DNA of 64,000 nucleotides, from contig NZ_SSBL01000002.1 of assembly GCF_004795105.1 (NCBI RefSeq), positions 558,001-622,000 on the forward strand, written 5' to 3'. Shown piece after piece: positions 27,610 through 38,821 of this stretch. The notes under the pieces are model-generated. The model was given only the letters and a program-made list of their open reading frames with translations, made no database searches and was not told where the DNA came from. How positions within the stretch are numbered: the stretch's first letter is position 1; each line of letters begins with the position of its first letter. A program made the translations under genes and the position numbers. The DNA comes from Streptomyces sp. A0642. Lineage in GTDB: Bacteria; Actinomycetota; Actinomycetes; Streptomycetales; Streptomycetaceae.

Positions 27610-28206
27610 TCAGGCGGCGTACGGAGCGGAGGCCCTGGCGTCCCGCAGCGCGTGCCCCCACCAGGCGAGCTGGTCCAGCAGCGCCTTGGCGGCCGTGTCG
27701 GCCTGGGGGTCGTCCACGGCGCCGTCCTCGCCGAACCGGCCGTAGGCGTTGTGGAAGCTGACGGTGTTGCGGATGGTCGTGGCGTTCAGTTCGGCCATCA
27801 CGACCCGGAGCTGCTCCACGGCGCGCAGCCCGCCGGAGAGGCCGCCGTAGGAGACGAAGGCGATCGGCTTGGCGTGCCACTGCTCGTTGTGCCAGTCGAT
27901 GGCGTTCTTCAGCGACGCGGGAAAGCTGTGGTTGTACTCCGGCGTGACGAAGACGAACGCGTCGGCGGCCGCGAGGCGCGGCGAGACCAGGGCGAGGGCC
28001 TCCTCGGTGCCCGGCGCGGGCGGCTGCCCGAACGCGGGCATGACCGTGGGCAGCGGGGTCTCGGCGAGGTCGACGACATCCGTCGCCATGTCGTCGCGCT
28101 GGGACAGGCGCCCGCGCAGCCACTGGGTGACGACGGGCGCGAACCGGCCCTCGCGGGTGCTGCCGACGAGGACGGCGACGCGGAGCTGCGGGCGGGTGCT
28201 GGGCAT
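27610..28206 (-). CDS. NADPH-dependent FMN reductase family protein
   Basis: A 198-residue flavodoxin-fold protein with the phosphate-binding loop GSTREGRF (about residue 15) and the family signature PEYNHSFPASLKNAIDW (about residue 85). It reduces FMN or quinones/azo compounds with NAD(P)H. It is the first gene of the operon with the MFS exporter, so it may detoxify the compound that is exported. The start at 28206 lies just downstream of the four-copy operator. Confidence 0.88.
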   Translation of the reverse strand: MPSTRPQLRVAVLVGSTREGRFAPVVTQWLRGRLSQRDDMATDVVDLAETPLPTVMPAFGQPPAPGTEEALALVSPRLAAADAFVFVTPEYNHSFPASLKNAIDWHNEQWHAKPIAFVSYGGLSGGLRAVEQLRVVMAELNATTIRNTVSFHNAYGRFGEDGAVDDPQADTAAKALLDQLAWWGHALRDARASAPYAA

Positions 28207-28232
28207 GGGTTCCCCCGGGAGGCGGTAGATGT

Positions 28233-28302
28233 GTACAACGTATTTCTGTGCGTACAACGTATCCATGAGTGTGTACGTTGTCCACTGCCCGATACGTTGT
28301 AC
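28233..28302. promoter_or_regulatory. Four-copy dyad-symmetric TetR operator array
   Basis: GTACAACGTAT occurs at 28233-28243 and 28252-28262 (19 bp apart). The complementary form occurs as TACGTTGT at 28274-28281 and ATACGTTGTAC at 28292-28302 (again 19 bp apart). All four are symmetrical about 28267.5 in the 125-bp gap between the FMN-reductase and TetR genes. Confidence 0.72.
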
Positions 28303-28331
28303 GCTGACCGTCCGTCGAGAGGAGTCCGCCC

Positions 28332-29081
28332 GTGGCCGGCCAGAAGAAGGACAGCGGCAAGGGTGCCGGGGCGGGGCCCGACCCGTCCCTCTGGCAGCGT
28401 CTCGAACAGCCGGCGGCCACACCCCGCACCTCGCTCACCCTGGAGCGCATCGGGACCGTCGCGGTGGAGATCGCCGACGCGGAGGGATTCGCCGCCGTCA
28501 CCATGCGCAGACTCGCGACGGAGCTCGGCGTCGCCCCCATGGCCGCGTACCGCCACGTCACCGGCAAGGACGACCTGTGGGCGCTGATGGCCGAGCGGGT
28601 GACCGCCGAGATGCGGATCCCCGACGAGGTGACCGAATGGCGCGAGGTGCTGCGCGCCTTCGGGCTGCTGACCCGGGACATGATGCTGCGGCACCCGTGG
28701 GTGGGACAGCTGCCCACCCACCTCTTCGTGCTCACCCCCGGCCGGCTGGCGATCGCCGAACGGCAGCTGGCGGCGCTCGACGGGCTCGGGCTCGACGAGG
28801 ACTCGATGATGGTCGCGTTCCGCACGGTCAGCGCGTTCGCCCATGGCGCGGCCCAGTCGGAGGTGGCCCTGCGGGAGTGGACCGAGGCGGCGGGCTGGTC
28901 CACCGGCGAGGAGACCCGCCTGGGCCTGGCGCCGCAGATGATGTACCTGATGGAGACCGGCCGCTATCCCACGTACGGGCGCTACGGGCTGCGGGCGACC
29001 CGCAAGGACGACGCGACCTGGGCGTTCGAGACGGGTCTCGACTGCGTGCTCGACGGGATCGCCGCGCGATTCGGCATCTGA
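28332..29081 (+). CDS. TetR/AcrR family transcriptional regulator
   Basis: The product has 249 residues from a GTG with GAGAGGAG upstream. After a disordered N-terminal tail of about 30 residues, the TetR HTH reads MRRLATELGVAPMAAYRHV. The C-terminal ligand domain matches the TetR_C family seen in actinobacterial drug-efflux repressors. It is divergent from the FMN reductase-MFS operon with the symmetrical operator array between, so it represses itself and that operon until ligand binds (inference). Confidence 0.92.
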   Translation: MAGQKKDSGKGAGAGPDPSLWQRLEQPAATPRTSLTLERIGTVAVEIADAEGFAAVTMRRLATELGVAPMAAYRHVTGKDDLWALMAERVTAEMRIPDEVTEWREVLRAFGLLTRDMMLRHPWVGQLPTHLFVLTPGRLAIAERQLAALDGLGLDEDSMMVAFRTVSAFAHGAAQSEVALREWTEAAGWSTGEETRLGLAPQMMYLMETGRYPTYGRYGLRATRKDDATWAFETGLDCVLDGIAARFGI

Positions 29082-29200
29082 GGGCGGCCCCCGGGCCGGC
29101 TTCGGCATCAGGGCTCCGGGCGCGGCACCCGCACTCCCCCCGGGCGTGCTCAGCATCACCCTGGACAGCTTCGGTGACCGCCGGGTAACTTTTAACCAAG

Positions 29201-29218
29201 GCTGAGCAAGCGCTTAGC
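29201..29218. promoter_or_regulatory. AAGCGCTT-centred operator upstream of acyl-CoA dehydrogenase
   Basis: GCTGAGCAAGCGCTTAGC, with the AAGCGCTT core at 29208-29215, sits 34 bp upstream of the acyl-CoA dehydrogenase start. It resembles TetR-type sites of fatty-acid degradation genes; the regulator is not identified. Confidence 0.4.
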
Positions 29219-29251
29219 CATGCAGAGCGCAGCCGACCAGGGAGGCACCCC

Positions 29252-30409
29252 GTGCGCCGTACCGTATTCAACGAGGACCACGAGGCGTTCCGGGAGACCA
29301 TCCGCGCCTTCATCGCGGCCGAGGTCGTGCCCGTGTACGACGACTGGTTCGCGGCCGGACAGGCCCCGCGCGACTTCTACCTGAAGCTCGGCGAGCTGGG
29401 CGTCTTCGGCATCACGGTGGACGAGGAGTACGACGGCGCGGGCATCGACTCGCACAAGTACGAAGCGGTCATCTACGAGGAGACCGCGCGCGCGGGCGTC
29501 TCCTTCGGCGGCTCCGGCGTGCACACGCTGCTCGGCCTGCCCTACATCAAGATGCTCGCCACCGACGAGCAGAAGAAGCGCTGGCTGCCGAAGTTCACCA
29601 CCGGCGAGGAGATGTGGGCCCTCGCGATGACCGAGCCGGGCACCGGCTCCGACGTCGCGGGCATGAAGACCACCGCCAAGCTCTCCGAGGACGGCACGCA
29701 CTACGTCCTCAACGGCTCCAAGACCTTCATCACCGGCGGCGTGCACGCCGACCGCGTGATCGTCTGCGCCCGTACCTCCGCCCCCCGCGAGGACGACCGC
29801 CGCTTCGGCATCTCCCTCTTCGCCGTCGACACCAAGTCCGAGGGCTACTCGATCGGCCGCAAGCTCGACAAGCTCGGCCTGCGCGTCTCCGACACCGCCG
29901 AGCTGGCGTTCGTCGACGTGAAGGTCCCGGTCGAGGACCTGCTCGGCGAGGAGAACAAGGGCTTCGGCTACCTCGGCACCAACCTGGCCTCCGAGCGCTG
30001 GGGCATCGCCTTCGGTGCGTACGCGCAGGCCGCCGCCGCCGTCCGGTTCGCCAAGGAGTACGTGCAGGACCGCACGGTCTTCGGCAAGACCGTCGCCTCG
30101 TTCCAGAACACCAAGTTCGAACTCGCCGCCTGCCAGGCCGAGGTGGACGCGGCCCAGGCCGTCGCCGACCGCTCGCTGGAGGCCCTGGACGCCGGTGAGC
30201 TGACCGCCGCCGAGGCCGCCTCCGCGAAGCTGTTCTGCACCGAGGTCGCGCACCGCGTGATCGACCGCTGCCTCCAGCTGCACGGCGGCTACGGCTTCAT
30301 GAACGAGTACCCGATCGCCCGCCTGTACGCGGACAACCGGGTCAACCGCATCTACGGCGGCACCAGCGAGGTCATGAAGTCGATCATCGCGAAGTCCATG
30401 GGGCTGTAA
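29252..30409 (+). CDS. Acyl-CoA dehydrogenase
   Basis: The product has 385 residues, standard length, from a GTG behind GGGAGG. Family motifs: ALAMTEPGTGSDV (FAD/substrate), KTFITGG, and C-terminal LHGGYGFMNEYP with YGGTSEVMK. The position that carries the catalytic Glu in medium-chain enzymes (YEGT) is Gly here, so the base is probably the Glu in SERWGIAF, as in isovaleryl/long-chain-type enzymes. It catalyses the alpha,beta-oxidation of an acyl-CoA. It is followed after 19 bp by TesB, probably one operon. Confidence 0.92.
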   Translation: MRRTVFNEDHEAFRETIRAFIAAEVVPVYDDWFAAGQAPRDFYLKLGELGVFGITVDEEYDGAGIDSHKYEAVIYEETARAGVSFGGSGVHTLLGLPYIKMLATDEQKKRWLPKFTTGEEMWALAMTEPGTGSDVAGMKTTAKLSEDGTHYVLNGSKTFITGGVHADRVIVCARTSAPREDDRRFGISLFAVDTKSEGYSIGRKLDKLGLRVSDTAELAFVDVKVPVEDLLGEENKGFGYLGTNLASERWGIAFGAYAQAAAAVRFAKEYVQDRTVFGKTVASFQNTKFELAACQAEVDAAQAVADRSLEALDAGELTAAEAASAKLFCTEVAHRVIDRCLQLHGGYGFMNEYPIARLYADNRVNRIYGGTSEVMKSIIAKSMGL

Positions 30410-30428
30410 GAGCGGCTACGTTCTCTCC

Positions 30429-31316
30429 ATGAGTTCAGCACCGGACGCCCTGCTCGATCTGCTCGACCTGCTCGACCTCGAGCAGATCGAGCAGGACATC
30501 TTCCGGGGCACCAGCCGTTCGGCGATCGTGCCCCGCGTCTTCGGCGGACAGGTCGCGGCCCAGGCGCTCGTCGCCGCGGGCCGGACCGTCCCCGCGGACC
30601 GGCCCGCCCACTCCCTCCACTCGTACTTCCTGCGGGCGGGGGACCCGGGCGCACCGATCGTCTACAGCGTCGACCGCATCCGCGACGGCCGCTCCTTCAC
30701 CACCCGGCGGGTCGTCGCCGTCCAGCACGGACAGCCGATCTTCCACCTCTCGGCGTCCTTCCAGACGTACGAGGAAGGGCTGGAGCACCAGGCGGCCATG
30801 CCGGCCGCGCCCGACCCCGACACGCTGCCCACGGCCGCCGAGATGCTGCCGCGGTACGCGGACCGGTTCAGCGACCCCACGGTCGTGGACCGGCTGATCG
30901 AGGCCCGGGCCGCGGTCGATCTGCGGTACGCGGACGCCCCTCCGTTCGGCACCGTCGGGCAGCCCCGCGAGCCCCGCTCACAGGTGTGGTTCCGCACCAA
31001 CGGGAAGCTGGCGGACGACCCGCTGCTGCACGTCTGCATGGCCACGTACGTCTCCGACATGACGCTGCTCGACTCCGTACTCCTCGCCCACGGGCGCGGC
31101 GGCTGGGCGGTCGGCGACGTGGTGGGCGCGAGTCTGGACCACGCGATGTGGTTCCACCGCCCGTTCCGCGCCGACGAGTGGCTGCTGTACGACCAGGAGT
31201 CGCCGTCCGCCTCCGGCGGGCGCGGGCTCGGCCAGGCCCGCATCTACACCCAGGACGGACGGCTGGCGATCACCGTCATCCAGGAGGGCGTGGTCCGGGT
31301 CCCGCGGGAGAGCTGA
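30429..31316 (+). CDS. tesB: Acyl-CoA thioesterase II
   Basis: The product has 295 residues with the double hot-dog fold: N-terminal IFRGTSRSAIVPRVFGGQVA and C-terminal SLDHAMWFHRPFRADEW, which carries the conserved Asp of the Asp-Thr/Ser-Gln triad. It hydrolyses acyl-CoAs to free acid and CoA. A run of near-identical LLDLLDLLDLEQIEQD repeats opens the protein. It probably shares a transcript with the acyl-CoA dehydrogenase upstream. Confidence 0.92.
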   Translation: MSSAPDALLDLLDLLDLEQIEQDIFRGTSRSAIVPRVFGGQVAAQALVAAGRTVPADRPAHSLHSYFLRAGDPGAPIVYSVDRIRDGRSFTTRRVVAVQHGQPIFHLSASFQTYEEGLEHQAAMPAAPDPDTLPTAAEMLPRYADRFSDPTVVDRLIEARAAVDLRYADAPPFGTVGQPREPRSQVWFRTNGKLADDPLLHVCMATYVSDMTLLDSVLLAHGRGGWAVGDVVGASLDHAMWFHRPFRADEWLLYDQESPSASGGRGLGQARIYTQDGRLAITVIQEGVVRVPRES

Positions 31317-31375
31317 ACGGACCCCACGGCCGCGCGTCGGACATGCCCGGCGCGCCTGTGGACATACTCCCCACC

Positions 31376-32452
31376 ATGAGTGACGAGAAATCAGCTGGTG
31401 GGGAGTCGTCCGGCGGCGGGCCGAACGCGGCGGGCGGTGGGGAGTCCACCTTCACCGTCATCGTCGCGGCGGCCGCCAACCTCGGCATCGCCGTGGCGAA
31501 GGCCGTCGCAGGGCTGATCAGCGGGTCGAGCGCGATGCTCTCCGAGGCGGCCCACTCCGTCGCCGACACGGTGACCGAGGTGCTGCTGCTCACCGCGCTG
31601 AAGCGCAGCGAGAAGCCCGCCGACGAGGAACACCCGCTGGGCTACGGCCCCGAACGGTACATCTGGGCGATGCTCGCCTCGGTCGCCACGTTCGTCGGCG
31701 GCGCGGTCTTCTCGCTGTACGACGGCATCCACACCCTGACGCAGGGCGAGGAGCTGGGCGACCCGCTCATCTCGTACATCGTGCTGGGCATCGCCTTCCT
31801 CCTGGAGGGCTACTCCCTGCGCACCGGTCTGCGGCAGGTGCGCGGCGAGGCCGCGCGGCTGGGCGCCGCCCCCGCCCGGTACCTGCGCCGCACGCCCGAC
31901 ACCGCGGTCAAGGCCGTGGTGATGGAGGACTCGGCGGCCCTGGTCGGCCTGCTGCTGGCCGCCGGCGGGCTGCTCGGCGGCCAGCTGTCGGGCTCCGGCG
32001 TCTGGGACGGCATCGCGTCGATCCTGATCGGTGTGCTGCTCGTGTACGTGGCCTGGGTGCTCGGCCGTTCCAACGCCCAGCTGCTGATCGGCCGCCCGGT
32101 GCCCTCGTCGATGCGGACGGGGGTGCGGGAGGAACTGCTCACGGTGCCGCACATCATCGACGTACTGGAGCTGACCACGCTCATCCAGGGGCCGGCCGAG
32201 ATCCTCATCGCCGCGAAGGTCGACTTCCGGGACGTGGCCACGGCCGAACAGGTCGAGTGGGCCTGTGAGGAGGCGGAGCAGCAGCTGCGGGAGCGGTATC
32301 CGTCGATCAAGCGGGTCTATCTGGACCCGACGCCGGGAGTGGCGCAGCGGCGCCGGGCCCGGGCCGAAGGGAATCCGGTGGTCGGGCCCGGGGACGGGAA
32401 GGGCAACGGGGACGGCGGAGGGCTGTTCACCGACCGCCTGGAGAACGGCTAG
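31376..32452 (+). CDS. Cation diffusion facilitator family transporter
   Basis: A 358-residue membrane protein with about six helices and a cytoplasmic C-terminal domain, the CDF layout for Zn/Co/Fe/Mn:H+ antiport. Metal-site residues are seen in SEAAHSVADTVTE (TM2; His and Asp) and VVMEDSAALVGLL (TM5; Asp). A Gly/Ser-rich N-terminal tail of about 25 residues precedes TM1. The ATG at 31376 is preferred over one 12 codons upstream. Its TAG stop lies in a CTAG shared with a decayed minus-strand frame. Confidence 0.9.
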   Translation: MSDEKSAGGESSGGGPNAAGGGESTFTVIVAAAANLGIAVAKAVAGLISGSSAMLSEAAHSVADTVTEVLLLTALKRSEKPADEEHPLGYGPERYIWAMLASVATFVGGAVFSLYDGIHTLTQGEELGDPLISYIVLGIAFLLEGYSLRTGLRQVRGEAARLGAAPARYLRRTPDTAVKAVVMEDSAALVGLLLAAGGLLGGQLSGSGVWDGIASILIGVLLVYVAWVLGRSNAQLLIGRPVPSSMRTGVREELLTVPHIIDVLELTTLIQGPAEILIAAKVDFRDVATAEQVEWACEEAEQQLRERYPSIKRVYLDPTPGVAQRRRARAEGNPVVGPGDGKGNGDGGGLFTDRLENG

Positions 32453-32539
32453 CGGAGGGTGCGGAAGAACGTGGTGCCGTCCTCGGCCGGCGGCTCCGGC
32501 TGTTCCGGCGAGAGGGCGCCCGCGCCCTGAGCCGCCCGT

Positions 32540-33319
32540 TCAGAGCAGTCCGGCCGCGTCCAGCAGGTAGTCGGTCATCGGGTCGTAGAACCGCGGGTCC
32601 AGCACGTGGTCGTCCATCGGGATGGCCACCTGGAGCGTTCCCTCGGACTCCCCCAGGAACAGTGCCGGGTCGTTGCAGTCCGCGTAGCCGATGGCGTCCA
32701 GGCCGCGCTGCGCCGCGCAGCCGGCCCAGCCGTGGTCGGCGACGACCAGGTCGGGCAGGGGGCGCCCCTCCCGTTCCAGGCCGTCCAGGATCGCCGCCAT
32801 GGGCGCCGGGGAGTGGGTGTGCCAGAGGGTCGCGCCGCGCTCCTGCACGGCGACGTCGGCGAACTGGAAGACCATGCCCTCGTCGGCCGTGAGGCCGGAC
32901 GGGATCCGCATGATCTCGCAGCCGGCGGCCCGCAGCGCGGCAGCGGTCTGCCGGTGGACGTCCAGGAGCCCGCCCGGGTGGCCGGTGGCGAAGAGGACCC
33001 GCTCGTTCGCGTCGGCCGCCTTGCGCAGCCGGGCCGCGGCCCGGTCCAGGGCGGCGACGGTCAGCTCGGGGTCGATGGTGTCCTGGCCGAACCGGTGCTC
33101 CGGGTCGTCGCTGACGCCGCACCGCTCGGCCATGACCGCCAGGACGTCCTGCTCGTCGCGCCACCGGTCGCCCAGTTCGAGCCCCAGCCAGAAGTGGCGG
33201 TCGCCGTTGGCGAGCTTGCGGTAGTGGGAGAGGTTGTTGTCGCGCGGGGTCGCGACGTCTCCGGCTATGCGCGTACGGACGAGGTGGTCGACGAGGGCGG
33301 CGCGGCTGGGTATCGGCAT
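32540..33319 (-). CDS. Phosphatase-like protein (Streptomyces PF15698-type)
   Basis: A 259-residue cytosolic protein of a family annotated as phosphatase in streptomycetes. Readable features are ATGHPGGLLDVHRQ, LWHTHSPAP and VVADHGWAGCA; the conserved His and Asp residues could bind metals. The fold has no well-known motif and the substrate is unknown. A 5' start other than the ATG at 33319 is less likely because the upstream frame is rich in Pro/Arg. A protein-like tail in another frame follows the stop (see findings). Confidence 0.65.
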   Translation of the reverse strand: MPIPSRAALVDHLVRTRIAGDVATPRDNNLSHYRKLANGDRHFWLGLELGDRWRDEQDVLAVMAERCGVSDDPEHRFGQDTIDPELTVAALDRAAARLRKAADANERVLFATGHPGGLLDVHRQTAAALRAAGCEIMRIPSGLTADEGMVFQFADVAVQERGATLWHTHSPAPMAAILDGLEREGRPLPDLVVADHGWAGCAAQRGLDAIGYADCNDPALFLGESEGTLQVAIPMDDHVLDPRFYDPMTDYLLDAAGLL

Positions 33320-33393
33320 GAACCCATTGTGCCGTGGGATGTGCGCAGCGTGCTGGGCGTATTGAGGGGTGGGCGGACCCGGGCCGGGGCCGC

Positions 33394-34017
33394 TCAGCCC
33401 TCGTCCCGGGCCCCCGCCGCGGCGAAGGCCCCCCGGGCCAGCCGGTGCAGCAGCGCCGCGGTGTCCGTGCGGCCGGGCAGCGCGCCGGGGCGGCCGAGGT
33501 GGGGGGTGGAGTTCAGCAGGCCGAAGACGGCGTGGACCGTCGCGCGGGCCTCGTGCTCGGGGAGGGCCGGGTGGAGGTCGCGGACGACGGCGACCCACAC
33601 CTCGACGTACTCGCGCTGGAGCCGGCGCACCCGCTTGCGGTCGGCCTCCCGCAGGCGGTCCAGCTCCCGGTCGTGCAGGGTGATCAGGGGGCGGTCGTCG
33701 AGGGCGAAGTCGATGTGGCCCTCGATGAGCGCGTCCAGGAGCGCTTCGGGCGACCCGTCGCCGGCGGCGTCCTCGGAGACCCGCCGCTGTCCGCCGGCCA
33801 GCAGCCGCTCGCTGATGCCCACGAGCAGCTCGGCCAGCATCGCGTCCTTGCCGGGGAAGTGCCGGTAGAGGCCGGGGCCGCTGATGCCGACGGCGGCGCC
33901 TATCTCATCGACACCGACGCCGTGGAAGCCGCGCTCGGCGAAGAGACGGGCGGCCTCCTTGAGGATCTGCTCGCGGCGGGTGGGGGCCGCGACGCGGGCG
34001 GCGGCATGGGTGCTCAT
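33394..34017 (-). CDS. TetR family regulator of the branched-chain acyl-CoA operon
   Basis: The product has 207 residues with the HTH ILKEAARLFAERGFHGVGVD then IGISGPGLYRHFPGKD (approximate), of TetR class. It is divergent from the methylcrotonyl-CoA carboxylase operon with two GTTA-type palindromes in the gap, so it likely represses leucine/isovalerate catabolism and releases on acyl-CoA. In S. coelicolor the same gene order holds (SCO2775 region, from memory). Confidence 0.9.
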   Translation of the reverse strand: MSTHAAARVAAPTRREQILKEAARLFAERGFHGVGVDEIGAAVGISGPGLYRHFPGKDAMLAELLVGISERLLAGGQRRVSEDAAGDGSPEALLDALIEGHIDFALDDRPLITLHDRELDRLREADRKRVRRLQREYVEVWVAVVRDLHPALPEHEARATVHAVFGLLNSTPHLGRPGALPGRTDTAALLHRLARGAFAAAGARDEG

Positions 34018-34040
34018 GTTGAGTCATTCTAGACAGGCGC

Positions 34041-34082
34041 GTTAGCGGTCGTTAACCTGTGAGGACGTTAACGCTCACTAAC
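34041..34082. promoter_or_regulatory. Paired TetR operators (GTTARYG half-sites)
   Basis: GTTAGCGGTCGTTAAC (34041-34056) and GTTAACGCTCACTAAC (34067-34082) are two 16-bp imperfect palindromes 26 bp apart. All four half-sites fit GTTARYG. They lie in the 132-bp divergent gap between the TetR gene and the carboxylase operon. Confidence 0.7.
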
Positions 34083-34149
34083 AACTTCTCCCGTTACCGA
34101 TCACGGGCGAGGTCGTCACACTGCGGTACGGGCAAGGGGGCTCGACAGG

Positions 34150-35757
34150 ATGCAGCAGGCACCGGTGCTGGCGAGCGCGGCCGATCCCGCCTCGGAGGCC
34201 TGGCAGGCCAACGAGGCGGCGCATCACGCGCTCGCCGACGAGCTGCGCAAGCGGCTCGCCACGGCCAGGCTCGGCGGGGGTGAGAAGGCCCGCGCCCGGC
34301 ATGTGGCACGCGGCAAGCTGCTGCCCCGGGAGCGGGTGGACACCCTGCTCGACGCGGGCTCGCCCTTCCTGGAGCTCGCCCCGCTGGCGGCCGAGGGGCT
34401 GTACGGGGGTGCGGCGCCCGCCGCCGGTGTGATCGCCGGGATCGGCAGGGTCAGCGGCCGGGAGTGCGTGATCGTCGCCAATGACGCGACCGTCAAGGGC
34501 GGCACGTACTACCCGATGACCGTGAAGAAGCACCTGCGGGCCCAGGAGGTGGCGCTGGAGAACCGGCTGCCGTGTCTGTACCTGGTGGACTCGGGCGGCG
34601 CCTTCCTGCCGATGCAGGACGAGGTGTTCCCGGACCGCGAGCACTTCGGGCGGATCTTCTACAACCAGGCCCGGATGTCCGGGGCCGGAATCCCGCAGAT
34701 CGCGGCGGTGCTGGGATCCTGCACGGCCGGCGGGGCGTACGTCCCCGCGATGAGCGACGAGGCCGTGATCGTCCGGAACCAGGGGACGATCTTCCTGGGC
34801 GGACCGCCGCTGGTGAAGGCCGCGACCGGCGAGGTGGTGACCGCCGAGGAGCTGGGCGGCGGCGAGGTCCACTCCCGTACGTCGGGGGTCACCGACCATC
34901 TCGCGGAGGACGACGCGCACGCGCTGCGGATCGTGCGGAACATCGTGGCCACGCTGCCGGACCGGGGCGCGCTGCCGTGGTCCGTCCAGGCGGTCGAGGA
35001 ACCGAAGGTGGATCCCGCCGGTCTGTACGGGGCGGTGCCGGTCGACTCCCGTACCCCGTACGACGTACGGGAGGTGATCGCCCGGGTCGTGGACGGCTCG
35101 CGGTTCGCCGAGTTCAAGGCGGAGTACGGGACGACGCTGATCACCGGTTTCGCGCACATCCACGGCCACCCGGTCGGGATCGTCGCGAACAACGGCATCC
35201 TGTTCTCCGAGTCCGCCCAGAAGGGCGCGCACTTCATCGAGCTGTGCGACCAGCGCGGCATCCCGCTGGTCTTCCTGCAGAACATCTCCGGCTTCATGGT
35301 CGGCCGCGACTACGAGGCCGGCGGCATCGCCAAGCACGGCGCCAAGATGGTCACCGCCGTCGCCTGCACCCGCGTCCCGAAGCTGACCGTGGTGGTCGGC
35401 GGGTCGTACGGGGCGGGCAACTACTCCATGTGCGGCCGGGCCTACAGCCCCCGCTTCCTGTGGATGTGGCCCAACGCGAAGATCTCCGTCATGGGCGGCG
35501 AGCAGGCCGCCTCCGTCCTCGCCACGGTCAAGCGCGACCAGCTGGGCGACGACTGGAGCGCGGAGGACGAGGAGTCGTTCAAGGCCCCGATCCGCGAGCA
35601 GTACGAGACCCAGGGCAACGCGTACTACGCCACCGCCCGGCTCTGGGACGACGGCGTGATCGACCCGATGGAGACCCGGCAGGTGCTGGGGCTCGCCCTG
35701 ACCGCGTGCGCCAACGCTCCCCTGAACGACGCCGGCTTCGGCGTCTTCCGGATGTGA
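34150..35757 (+). CDS. Methylcrotonyl-CoA-type carboxylase, carboxyltransferase (beta) subunit
   Basis: A 535-residue carboxyltransferase with the crotonase-like N and C domains. The segment [19 protein letters not shown] and the C-terminal oxyanion region [15 protein letters not shown] match MCC/PCC-type beta subunits, closer to methylcrotonyl-CoA carboxylase by the [11 protein letters not shown] stretch and by context. It transfers carboxyl from biotin to 3-methylcrotonyl-CoA in leucine breakdown. It is first in an operon with the biotin subunit, HMG-CoA lyase and acyl-CoA dehydrogenase. Confidence 0.93.
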   Translation: MQQAPVLASAADPASEAWQANEAAHHALADELRKRLATARLGGGEKARARHVARGKLLPRERVDTLLDAGSPFLELAPLAAEGLYGGAAPAAGVIAGIGRVSGRECVIVANDATVKGGTYYPMTVKKHLRAQEVALENRLPCLYLVDSGGAFLPMQDEVFPDREHFGRIFYNQARMSGAGIPQIAAVLGSCTAGGAYVPAMSDEAVIVRNQGTIFLGGPPLVKAATGEVVTAEELGGGEVHSRTSGVTDHLAEDDAHALRIVRNIVATLPDRGALPWSVQAVEEPKVDPAGLYGAVPVDSRTPYDVREVIARVVDGSRFAEFKAEYGTTLITGFAHIHGHPVGIVANNGILFSESAQKGAHFIELCDQRGIPLVFLQNISGFMVGRDYEAGGIAKHGAKMVTAVACTRVPKLTVVVGGSYGAGNYSMCGRAYSPRFLWMWPNAKISVMGGEQAASVLATVKRDQLGDDWSAEDEESFKAPIREQYETQGNAYYATARLWDDGVIDPMETRQVLGLALTACANAPLNDAGFGVFRM

Positions 35758-35764
35758 GGAACAG

Positions 35765-37854
<2,090 letters not shown>

Positions 37855-37858
<4 letters not shown>

Positions 37859-38814
37859 CCCCCACCGGCCGCACCCTGCCGATGACCGTGGCCGCCCCCG
37901 GTCTGCCCGCCCGGGTCCGCATCCACGAGGTCGGCGCCCGTGACGGACTGCAGAACGAGCAGACGGTCGTGCCGGTCGGGGTGAAGGCGGAGTTCATCCG
38001 CCGGCTCGCGGTCGCCGGGCTGACCACGATCGAGGCGACGAGCTTCGTCCACCCCAAGTGGGTGCCCCAACTGGCGGACGCCGAGCAGCTGTTCCCGATG
38101 CTCGGTGACGTCGCGGACGTGGGTGACGTGGCGCTGCCGGTCCTCGTACCGAACGAGCGGGGGCTGGACCGGGCGCTGGCGCTCGGGGCGCGCCGGATCG
38201 CCGTCTTCGGCTCGGCGACGGAGACGTTCGCCGCCCGCAACCTCAACCGCACGATCGACGAGTCCCTCGCCATGTTCGCGCCCGTCGTGGCCCGCGCCAA
38301 GGCGGAGAACGTGCATGTGCGCGGTTACCTGTCGATGTGCTTCGGCGACCCGTGGGAGGGGCCCGTCCCGGTCCACCAGGTCGTCCGGGTCGCCCGGGCG
38401 CTGATGGACCTCGGCTGTGACGAGCTCTCGCTCGGCGACACGATCGGGGTCGCGACGCCGGGTCACGTACAGACGCTGCTGTCCCGGCTGAACGAGGGGG
38501 GCGTGCCCACCGACACGATCGGCGTGCACTTCCACGACACGTACGGGCAGGCCCTGTCCAACACCCTGGCCGCGCTCCAGCACGGCGTCACCACCGTGGA
38601 CGCCTCGGCGGGCGGCCTCGGCGGCTGCCCGTACGCGAAGAGCGCGACCGGCAATCTCGCCACCGAGGATCTCGTGTGGATGCTCGACGGCCTCGGCATC
38701 GAAACCGGGGTCGACCTCGACGAGCTCACCGCCACGAGCGTGTGGCTCGCCGGACATCTGGGCCGACCGAGCCCGTCCCGCACCGTCCGCGCCCTCTCCC
38801 ACAAGGAGCAGTGA
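37855..38814 (+). CDS. Hydroxymethylglutaryl-CoA lyase
   Basis: The product has 319 residues. The HMGL-like TIM barrel shows VRIHEVGARDGLQNEQ (substrate/metal), DTIGVATPG, VHFHDTYGQA (metal ligands) and GLGGCPYAKSATGN with the active-site Cys. It cleaves HMG-CoA to acetyl-CoA and acetoacetate, the last leucine step. Its start overlaps the biotin subunit stop. An enoyl hydratase for methylglutaconyl-CoA is not encoded here. Confidence 0.94.
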
Positions 38815-38821
38815 TTCCCCC

